From SKLM01 sp964514285 (GTDB lineage: Bacteria > Chloroflexota > Anaerolineae > B4-G1): a DNA stretch of 13,588 bases. Position 1 is the stretch's first letter; each line of letters starts with the position of its first letter. Of the stretch, positions 7,938-12,924 are shown piece after piece. The translations under genes and the position numbers were made by a program. The notes under the pieces are model-generated. The model saw only the letters and a program-made list of their open reading frames with translations, ran no database searches and had not been told where the DNA came from. The DNA is taken from positions 1-13,588 of the forward strand of contig CAZEQC010000094.1 of assembly GCA_964514285.1 (NCBI GenBank). The letters are read 5' to 3'.

Positions 7938-8309
7938 ATGAGAGATAGGCGAAAGGTCTTTGTGGTCGACGACGATCCGTATTTTCGCAGCGCCCTGCGG
8001 ATGAAGCTGCGGCAGGAGGGATACGACGTGCTGGCGACGGGCAGTGGGCTGGATCTGCTCCGCGAGCTACAGAACAGCAAGGTCGACGCTATCGTCCTCG
8101 ACCTCAACATGCCGGGTCTGTCGGGCCTGGAGGTGCTGCGCCGTCTGGCGGCGGATCCCGTGCTCTCCTCGATACCGGTACTGGTGGCGACGGCGGAGCG
8201 GGACAGCCGGACCAGGTCCCAGTGCCTGGCGCTGGGCGCTCGTGAGTGTCACGCCAAGCCGGTCAGTCTCCGGCGGTTGGCCGCCAGCGTGGCGGCCTAT
8301 GTGTCGTGA
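7938..8309 (+). CDS. Single-domain response regulator (CheY-like receiver)
   Basis: A 123-residue stand-alone receiver domain. Numbered from the upstream ATG at 7932, it has the acidic pocket D13-D14-D15, the phosphoacceptor D57 in IVLDLNMPGLSG, the switch threonine T87 in LVATAERD, and K109 in CHAKPVS. All conserved receiver residues are present. There is no DNA-binding or enzymatic output domain, so it must act through partner proteins, as CheY, Spo0F or DivK do. Two in-frame ATGs exist: at 7932 the GAGG sequence is directly adjacent, too close to serve as a ribosome site, whereas at 7938 GAGG (7928-7931) is 6 nt away, so 7938 is preferred. No histidine kinase lies in the window. The next gene, for an exported protein, starts 37 nt downstream on the same strand, so the two may share a transcript. 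Confidence 0.92.
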   Translation: MRDRRKVFVVDDDPYFRSALRMKLRQEGYDVLATGSGLDLLRELQNSKVDAIVLDLNMPGLSGLEVLRRLAADPVLSSIPVLVATAERDSRTRSQCLALGARECHAKPVSLRRLAASVAAYVS

Positions 8310-8346
8310 GGATCTGGACGTGGGCATTGGATGGGGAGTGTGACGA

Positions 8347-8936
8347 ATGAAGGATCGACATCATCGTGGTGGTTTGCTTCTACCCTTGGGAATGGTGCGG
8401 CGGCAAGGCTTGTGGGCGATGTGGATCGGCTTAGCCGCCATAGCGCTTCTGATGGGTTTCGGCTTCAACCTAGCCCCGGCCAGGGCGGACACGCCGACCG
8501 GCTATCAGGAGTACTTCATCCCCGGGGGCGAGGAGCAATTGTGGGACATCTTCGTCGACATGGACAACTTCGACGAAGATCAGCCCGACGACCAGCTCGA
8601 TGAGGATGCCGGCATGCACGCCGTCATCTCGGTCGTCGCTGGAGCCGACAGCACGACGGTCTATTACGATCACTGGGAGAACGGCTACGGCTTCGACCCC
8701 GGTGATCCTGGCACGGCCGACGCGAACACCTCTACACCGCCGGCGGGGCGGTGACGGTCAACCGCGCCAGTTGGACCGAGTCCTCGGGGGCGACCACCCT
8801 CTACCGCGCGTCGGCGCCGGCAGGGCCGTATGTCCGGCTCAACGAGGCCCTCATCCCGGCGCGGAATCCGGGGGCGATCCTGGGCGCCTCCTCCCCACAG
8901 TCCTTCGCGGTCCATGAGCGGGCGCGCGCTGGGGGC
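8347..8936 (+). pseudogene. Broken 5' part of a large secreted surface protein (frameshifted, ends in assembly gap)
   Basis: The ATG at 8347, with GGGGAG 8 nt upstream, opens a 135-codon frame ending at a TGA (8752-8754). It encodes a signal peptide (hydrophobic 22-42, APARA cleavage site near residue 47), then GYQEYFIPGGEEQLWDIFVD and a TTVYYDHWENGYGFDPGDPG segment. I recognise these from the N-termini of long Chloroflexota cell-surface proteins, where 'VYYDHWE(D/N)GYE' is characteristic. Homology then jumps to another frame: from 8724 the sequence reads EHLYTAGGAVTVNRASWTES, the expected 'GG-x-V-x-V-x-R-x-W' segment of the same family, followed by TTLYRASAPAGPYVRLNEAL, which looks like a fibronectin III-type strand. 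A loss of one base (or 3n+1) near 8715-8724 fits. About 50 residues normally found between the first two segments also seem absent. This could be true decay or misassembly at a contig end. Confidence 0.6.
8882..8936 (+). repeat. 55-bp exact direct repeat, left copy
   Basis: This stretch, beginning GGGCGCCTCCTCC and ending CGCGCTGGGGGC, is identical base for base to 9037-9091. The two copies abut the two sides of the N run. A length of exactly 55 equals a common de Bruijn k-mer size, so it is probably the shared overlap of two unmerged contigs rather than a biological repeat. Confidence 0.95.
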
Positions 8937-9036
8937 NNNNNNNNNNNNNNNNNNNNNNNNNNNNNNNNNNNNNNNNNNNNNNNNNNNNNNNNNNNNNNNN
9001 NNNNNNNNNNNNNNNNNNNNNNNNNNNNNNNNNNNN
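8937..9036. other. Assembly gap of exactly 100 N
   Basis: Exactly 100 undetermined bases. A round 100 is the conventional placeholder for a gap of unknown length, so distances across it are not meaningful. The identical 55-bp flanks suggest that the true gap may be zero, or negative (overlap of 55), or that it hides a repeat array. Confidence 0.98.
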
Positions 9037-9091
9037 GGGCGCCTCCTCCCCACAGTCCTTCGCGGTCCATGAGCGGGCGCGCGCTGGGGGC
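9037..9091 (+). repeat. 55-bp exact direct repeat, right copy
   Basis: Identical to 8882-8936. Its last nine bases form the beginning of the palindrome at 9083-9114, so the left contig stops inside a palindrome arm. If the copies represent one locus, the sequence left of the gap continues directly into the palindrome. Confidence 0.95.
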
Positions 9092-9114
9092 TCCGCTGCA
9101 GCGGAGCCCCCAGC
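9083..9114. terminator. 32-bp perfect palindrome between convergent genes, possible terminator of gldA
   Basis: A perfect inverted repeat with 16-bp arms and no spacer, centred on CTGCAG (9096-9101). The left arm is GCTGGGGGCTCCGCTG. It starts 14 nt beyond the gldA stop codon in gldA's direction of transcription and lies between converging genes, the position expected of a bidirectional terminator. RNA from either strand would fold into a very stable GC-rich hairpin. There is no following T-run on either strand, so a canonical intrinsic terminator is not shown. A dispersed genomic repeat is the alternative. Confidence 0.5.
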
Positions 9115-9128
9115 CGGTTGGACGTCAT

Positions 9129-10232
9129 CTACGATCCGCGTCGACGCCGTCCCTCAGCGTCGACGGCCTTGAGGGCCGCGAGCACGCTCTGCGGCGTGAC
9201 CGGGACCGGCTCGTTGTGGATGGTCTCGCCTTCCGCGCACGTCGCCTTCGCCACCTCAAGCAGGTCCTCGTCGGTTGCGTTCCCCAGTCCGATGTCGGCC
9301 AGCGTCGTGGGGAGCCCCACCGCCTCGCAGAAGGTGTAGACCTCGTCGATGGTCTCAGGTGGCTTGTCCGTCAGGAAGAGCGAGGTCAGCACGCCAATGG
9401 CGACCTTTTCGCCGTGGAAGTAGTCGTGCGTCGGCTCAAGGACCGTCAGACCGTTGTGGATGGCGTGGGCCGCTCCCAGGCCACCGCTTTCGAAGCCTAG
9501 GCCGCTGAGCAGCGTGTTCGCCTCGGTGATGTGCTCGAGCGCCGGTACCACCGCGTGGCTCTCACAGGCCGATTTGGCGGCGACGCCGTACGCGAGAAGT
9601 GTATCGTAGCAGAGCCGCGCCAGGGCGTAAGCCGTCATCGAACCGACGTTGCCCGTCATGTTGGGCGCATAGGCTTTCTTGCAGGACTCAGCCTCGAACC
9701 ACGTGGCTAACGCGTCACCCATACCCGATACCAAGAAGCGGACCGGTGCGTCGGCGACGACCTGCGTGTCGACGACGACCACATCGGGGTTCTTGGGCAG
9801 GACCAGATACCGCTTGAACTGGCCATCGGGGGTGTAGATGACGGACAGCGCGCTGCACGGCGCGTCCGTGGAAGCTAGCGTTGGGGCGATGATCACGGGG
9901 GCCCCGATAGTGTAGGCCACGGCCTTCGCCGTGTCGAGCGTCTTGCCGCCGCCCACGCCGACGATGATGTCGTAGCCACCCTCGCGGGCCTCCGCTGCCA
10001 GTCGATCGATCTCCTCATCGGAGCACTCGCCGTTGAATCGTTCAACGCTCAGCTCAATGTCCTCCGCCATTGCGTCTCGGAAATCGGGCAACATGTTCTC
10101 GAAGACGAACGGATCGACGAGCAGCAGAGCCTTGCTGCCACGTTGACCCAGACGCGCCGCCTCAGCGCCTAAGGTCTTGAGGACGCCTGTACCCTGAACG
10201 TACCGACCTGGAAAAATGGTTGTGCTAATCAT
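9129..10232 (-). CDS. gldA: Glycerol dehydrogenase (NAD+-dependent, iron-containing ADH family)
   Basis: A 367-residue protein, the usual GldA length. It oxidises glycerol to dihydroxyacetone with NAD+ (or the reverse) in the cytosol. The NAD-binding VGVGGGKTLDTAK motif is at 91-103, and TLASTDAPCSALSVIY (118-133) matches GldA closely. The metal ligands are D173 (GMGDALATWFE), H256 (GLGAAHAIHNG) and H273 (THDYFHGEKVAIG), the three zinc ligands of GldA. Iron-type or butanol dehydrogenases would look different around these histidines. Glycerol-1-phosphate dehydrogenase is a more distant alternative. The ATG at 10232 is preceded by TAAGGAG with 7 nt spacing. It is divergent from rex. A strong promoter (10340-10368) and a Rex-type operator in its leader indicate NADH-responsive repression. 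The C-terminus (EGRRRRGS) is unusually basic. Confidence 0.94.
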   Translation of the reverse strand: MISTTIFPGRYVQGTGVLKTLGAEAARLGQRGSKALLLVDPFVFENMLPDFRDAMAEDIELSVERFNGECSDEEIDRLAAEAREGGYDIIVGVGGGKTLDTAKAVAYTIGAPVIIAPTLASTDAPCSALSVIYTPDGQFKRYLVLPKNPDVVVVDTQVVADAPVRFLVSGMGDALATWFEAESCKKAYAPNMTGNVGSMTAYALARLCYDTLLAYGVAAKSACESHAVVPALEHITEANTLLSGLGFESGGLGAAHAIHNGLTVLEPTHDYFHGEKVAIGVLTSLFLTDKPPETIDEVYTFCEAVGLPTTLADIGLGNATDEDLLEVAKATCAEGETIHNEPVPVTPQSVLAALKAVDAEGRRRRGS

Positions 10233-10307
10233 TGGTTCACTCCTTACCTGTTGCTCGTTATGGCTGCGGCATACTTCACCGCTTGCAATGTCTCTCTAAC
10301 GCTCGTT

Positions 10308-10325
10308 CCGTGAACTATTTCACGA
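10308..10325. promoter_or_regulatory. Rex-type operator in the gldA leader
   Basis: CCGTGAACTATTTCACGA keeps the full core GTGAA-N4-TTCAC of the Rex consensus TTGTGAA-N4-TTCACAA and differs from it at three outer positions. It lies about 8-25 nt downstream of the predicted gldA transcription start, a roadblock or repression position. A further half-site, TGTGAAGCG on the minus strand (10333-10341), adjoins the -10 element and matches the left part of the rex operator exactly. Confidence 0.75.
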
Positions 10326-10339
10326 ACTTGACGCTTCAC

Positions 10340-10368
10340 ATGATACCCGATCACGCGCTGGTTGTCAA
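10340..10368 (-). promoter_or_regulatory. Promoter of gldA
   Basis: On the minus strand TTGACA (10368-10363) and TATCAT (10345-10340) are separated by 17 nt: a consensus -35, an optimal spacer and a -10 with one mismatch. The predicted start is near 10333, giving a leader of about 100 nt that contains the Rex-type operator. Confidence 0.8.
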
Positions 10369-10374
10369 GTAGAA

Positions 10375-10392
10375 TCGTGATAAAAATCACAA
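10375..10392. promoter_or_regulatory. Third palindromic site (CRP/FNR-like or variant Rex site)
   Basis: TCGTGATAAAAATCACAA contains GTGA-N6-TCAC. It fits the Rex consensus with mismatches at positions 2, 7 and 12, and fits the CRP-type TGTGA-N6-TCACA with one mismatch. It lies upstream of the gldA -35, centred about 50 nt before the predicted start, and upstream of the rex promoter. Which regulator binds cannot be told from sequence. Confidence 0.5.
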
Positions 10393-10424
10393 TGCAAGGC
10401 GACTTCGTGACGGGTTTCCCGAGA

Positions 10425-10453
10425 TTGACAACGCGGGAGCCAACGGGTAGAAT
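10425..10453 (+). promoter_or_regulatory. Promoter of rex
   Basis: TTGACA (10425-10430), a 17-nt spacer and TAGAAT (10448-10453) form a near-consensus sigma-70/SigA-type promoter. The predicted start near 10460 falls inside the Rex operator at 10456-10473. Confidence 0.82.
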
Positions 10454-10455
10454 GC

Positions 10456-10473
10456 TTGTGAAGCGCTTCACAA
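10456..10473. promoter_or_regulatory. Perfect Rex operator (ROP) at the rex start site
   Basis: TTGTGAAGCGCTTCACAA is a perfect 18-bp palindrome and an exact match to the established Rex consensus TTGTGAA-N4-TTCACAA. It starts 2 nt after the rex -10 hexamer and covers the predicted transcription start, so bound Rex should block RNA polymerase. This predicts negative autoregulation, relieved by high NADH/NAD+. Confidence 0.9.
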
Positions 10474-10499
10474 ACGACTGGGAGAGCAGGAGGTCAGCT

Positions 10500-11120
10500 T
10501 TGACGACACACGTGCCCGTGCCCACGCTGAGGCGATTGCCCCTCTACTACCGTGAGCTGAAACGGGCTGCATCGCAGGGGCTCACACACGTCTCGTCGAA
10601 GACTCTGGGAGAGCGGGTGGGGGTGCCTGCCGTTCAGGTGCGGAAGGATATGAGCTACCTGGATCAGAAGGGTAGGCCTGGCGTCGGCTATGAGGCTCAG
10701 TTGTTGGCTGCCCATCTGAGGGATTTCCTGGGCCTGGCCAGCGAGAAGCAGGCGGTCTTGGTCGGCGTGGGGAACCTGGGACGTGCCTTGGCCCTCTATC
10801 CGGGGTTTCACGCTTATGGGCTCCGCATCGTGGGGGCCTTCGACAACGATCCCGACAAGATCGGTCAACCGGTAGGAACGCTGGAGATCCTGCCGGTGGA
10901 GGTTCTCGGGGACATCGTGACGCGGCTGCAGGTCCGGGTCGGCATCATCACCACGCCGGCCGACGCGGCTCAGGAGATCGCCGACGCGCTGGTCGCCGGG
11001 GGCATCAAAGGTATCTGGAACTTCGCTCCCTGTCGCCTGGCGGTGCCCGACGGGGTCTTCGTCAAGGATGAGGATTTGGCTGTCGCCTTGGCGGTCCTCT
11101 CCCACGTGATTGAGCAGTAG
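10500..11120 (+). CDS. rex: Redox-sensing transcriptional repressor Rex
   Basis: A 206-residue protein, the normal Rex length. The N-terminal winged helix covers about 8-62 (TLRRLPLYYRELKRAASQG, THVSSKTLGERVGV, AVQVRKDMSYL; the recognition helix includes QVRKD). The Rossmann NADH-binding domain has G89-V-G-N-L-G94 followed by RALALYPGF, and D115 in VGAFDNDPDKIG at the end of strand 2, as required for NAD(H). GIWNFAPCRLAVPDGV is the conserved dimer and C-terminal signature. Rex binds DNA at low NADH and is released by NADH. The true start is the TTG at 10500: AGGAGG (10488-10493) lies 6 nt upstream and the protein then begins with the typical short tail. An upstream in-frame ATG at 10362 would run through the promoter and operator. 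It is divergent from gldA. Confidence 0.95.
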   Translation: MTTHVPVPTLRRLPLYYRELKRAASQGLTHVSSKTLGERVGVPAVQVRKDMSYLDQKGRPGVGYEAQLLAAHLRDFLGLASEKQAVLVGVGNLGRALALYPGFHAYGLRIVGAFDNDPDKIGQPVGTLEILPVEVLGDIVTRLQVRVGIITTPADAAQEIADALVAGGIKGIWNFAPCRLAVPDGVFVKDEDLAVALAVLSHVIEQ

Positions 11121-11196
11121 ATGGACGCGTGCCCAAGGTAGGAAGGCCGAGGCACTGGCCCAGGGGAGACGTATCCTGAGGCGTCCTGATACCGCT

Positions 11197-11973
11197 TCAG
11201 CTCCGCAGACCGTGGGCCCCCTCCACCAGCTCCCGAAACCTCTGGGCGAACCGGGCGGCGGGCGCGCCGTCGACGACGTCGTGGTCGACGCTGACGGTCA
11301 CGCACAAGGTCTCGCGGCGTGAGATCTCTCCGTCGATCAGAGCCAGCTTCTCGCCGATGCCACCCACCGTCAGGCCCAGCGTGTGGAGGGGCAGGAAGCC
11401 CAGGCCCCAGCCGGGCCCGCGGCCGAACATCCCTATCGAGGTGATGACCGTCGTCCCCGCGAAGCGCCTCATCCAGTGCGGGTTCTGGCGCAGGGCCCAG
11501 TAGAAGAGGCCGCGGAGGAACCGGGGCGCGTATTGTCCGTACCCGGCTAAGCCTCGCTTCTGTGCGCTCCGCCGCGGTTTGGCCTGAACCGCTCTGATCT
11601 CGCGATGGACGTCGAGGTAGGCCTTCTGGTTGGCGGCCCGGATGATGTGCGGCAGCGCCACCCCCCCGGCCTCCGTCTCGATCAAGGTGACCACGTCGAC
11701 GTCCTTGAAGGTGATCAGTTGATTGCGCCAGTTGCGGTAGGCGTTGGTCGTCGGATGGTCCGTCATCGCCTGCGCGAGGCAGGTGATGAGATAGCCGGTG
11801 AATGAGAGCCGCTCCCCCGTCTCGGCATCGTGGTCGCGGATGAAGCGGCGAGCGCGGGTGACGTCTATCTCCAGCAGCCCGTGGATGATGTGTCGTCGCG
11901 CGCTCAGTCGTCCGGCGTCGAGCACGGGCTGCCGGGCTCGCGGGAAGGGCGTCGTCCGATAGTCATCTGCCAC
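11197..11973 (-). CDS. Stand-alone 2-oxoacid dehydrogenase E2-type acyltransferase domain protein
   Basis: A 258-residue protein made only of the chloramphenicol acetyltransferase-like catalytic fold of E2 enzymes. The active-site motif HxxxDG is intact at H231-D-V-V-D235-G236. Typical surrounding segments are present: TGYLITCLAQAMTDHP (59-74), DVDVVTLIETEAGGVALPHI (91-110), and TTVITSIGMFG (174-184) followed by LTVGGIGEK. There is no N-terminal lipoyl domain (no lipoylated-lysine motif) and no E1/E3-binding domain, and no E1 or E3 gene is nearby, so it cannot be a normal pyruvate-dehydrogenase core. Stand-alone members probably acylate small molecules or another carrier; the substrate is unknown. 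The start is GTG at 11973, with AAAGGAAG upstream. It follows the DUF4440 gene by 62 nt and converges on rex across 76 bp that contain only a weak hairpin. Confidence 0.87.
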   Translation of the reverse strand: MADDYRTTPFPRARQPVLDAGRLSARRHIIHGLLEIDVTRARRFIRDHDAETGERLSFTGYLITCLAQAMTDHPTTNAYRNWRNQLITFKDVDVVTLIETEAGGVALPHIIRAANQKAYLDVHREIRAVQAKPRRSAQKRGLAGYGQYAPRFLRGLFYWALRQNPHWMRRFAGTTVITSIGMFGRGPGWGLGFLPLHTLGLTVGGIGEKLALIDGEISRRETLCVTVSVDHDVVDGAPAARFAQRFRELVEGAHGLRS

Positions 11974-12035
11974 AGCTGCTTCCTTTCTGGCGTCGCCTCA
12001 CGACTGGAGGCGTCTTTGGCTGATGGGGTGAGCCA

Positions 12036-12395
12036 TCAACCCGCGTCGCCCGGCGTCTGCTGGTGGAAAGCCAGCCTCCACGAGCCGTCCCGCCGGACGT
12101 AGACGCTGCTGGTCAGCGCCGTGTAGTCCGAGCCGTCGCCCGAGCGGCGGGCGGTGGCCCGGTACGTCAGCAGGACTGCGTCATCTCCCAGCCGCACGGT
12201 GTGAACGGCGTCGAAGGCGACCTCTGCCCACCGGGGGCCGGCGGCGATGGCATCCACCGTCTCCTCCTTGGTCAGCACGCCGACCGGCTCCGCGAAGACC
12301 ATCAACGCATCCTCGATCAGGTGCTCCCGATAGAAGGCGGCGTCGCCCTTCCAGAACCGCTGCTCCATGTCCAACAACTGCTGCTCGAGATCCAC
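12036..12395 (-). CDS. DUF4440 / SnoaL-like (NTF2-fold) small protein
   Basis: A 119-residue single-domain protein of the cone-shaped NTF2-like fold. The pattern starts with a helix LEQQLLDMEQRFWKGDAAFYREHLIEDALMVF, then PVGVLTKEETVDAIAAGPRW, alternating strands VRLGDDAVLLTYRATARRSG and YTALTSSVYVRRDGSWRLAF, ending with HQQTP. This strand order and the terminal 'WRLAFHQQTP' are typical of DUF4440. The fold serves as an enzyme (isomerase, cyclase, dehydratase) or a ligand-binding domain, so no reaction can be named. GTG at 12395 is chosen because AGGAGGG lies 5 nt before it; the ATG at 12410, which would add five residues, has no ribosome site and overlaps the previous stop. It lies between the thioesterase and acyltransferase genes on one strand. 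Confidence 0.85.
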   Translation of the reverse strand: MDLEQQLLDMEQRFWKGDAAFYREHLIEDALMVFAEPVGVLTKEETVDAIAAGPRWAEVAFDAVHTVRLGDDAVLLTYRATARRSGDGSDYTALTSSVYVRRDGSWRLAFHQQTPGDAG

Positions 12396-12406
12396 GGCAA
12401 CCCTCC

Positions 12407-12859
12407 TCATCCGACGATCCAGTGTCTGGCCCTCGACCGCGCCAGCCGCTGGCCCTCCGGGCTGTGTACCTCCGCCCGGAAGAAGAGCCAGCGCTCGTCT
12501 CGTTCCAGAAGCTCGGCCCTGACCACGATGTGTCCTATCTCCAGCGTGACGGGCCGGCTGTAGGTCATCCTCAGCCGCCGCGTCACGTTGGGCGGGGCCA
12601 CGAGAACGCTCAGCGGTCCGATGGTGTTGTCGACGGCGGCGGCGATCATGCCGCCCTGCATAGTGTCGTACGGGTTCAGGTACCGCTCCAGGATGGGGAA
12701 TCGCGCTCGTAGCACACCGGCGTCGACGTCAACGTTGAGGAACTGGCCCTGCATGGCGACGAAGACCGGCGGCGGCAAGGTGTAGTCGCCTATCCTGTTG
12801 CCCAACTGCTTCCTGAGGATGCGCATAACGTCAGAGGTGGGGTTGTTATGGTGTTCCAA
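12407..12859 (-). CDS. PaaI-like hotdog-fold thioesterase
   Basis: A 150-residue protein with a single hotdog domain. The helix segment LNPYDTMQGGMIAAAVDNTIGPLS (residues 61-84) corresponds to the PaaI/4HBT signature, where GG is followed by the long central helix carrying the catalytic acid, here D77. The usual His before GG is Gln (Q68). Later strands TRRLRMTYSRPVTLE and IVVRAELLERDERWLFFRAEVHS complete the sheet. It likely hydrolyses an acyl-CoA thioester, though Q68 could alter activity or mark a non-catalytic member. The start is TTG at 12859, with GAGGAG about 10 nt upstream. The alternative ATG 33 nt downstream (residue 12) has no ribosome site. Its stop lies 11 nt before the chosen start of the DUF4440 gene, whose Shine-Dalgarno sequence falls in that gap. 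Confidence 0.83.
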   Translation of the reverse strand: MEHHNNPTSDVMRILRKQLGNRIGDYTLPPPVFVAMQGQFLNVDVDAGVLRARFPILERYLNPYDTMQGGMIAAAVDNTIGPLSVLVAPPNVTRRLRMTYSRPVTLEIGHIVVRAELLERDERWLFFRAEVHSPEGQRLARSRARHWIVG

Positions 12860-12924
12860 GCTGCGTAGGCTCCTCGTGTAGTTGTAGGGCCCGGTCTCCT
12901 GACTATCGCTCGTGAGCGAGACAT

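Noticed and set aside
8751..9500. Long plus-strand frame bridging the N gap
   Set aside because: Continuity depends on 100 placeholder Ns, and beyond the gap it is antisense to gldA. Only the part left of the gap shows family resemblance.
10244..10525. 93-codon minus-strand frame in the gldA-rex spacer
   Set aside because: It would cover both promoters and operators and overlap the rex start; no homology and no ribosome site.
11121..11196. Possible terminator between convergent rex and the E2-like gene
   Set aside because: GTATC/GATAC plus AGG/CCT pair imperfectly around 11170-11192; there is no T-run and the stem is weak.
12906..12919. Short hairpin TCGCTC-GT-GAGCGA after the SMP-30 stop
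   Set aside because: Only six pairs with a two-base loop and no T-run; it may be chance and I do not call a terminator.
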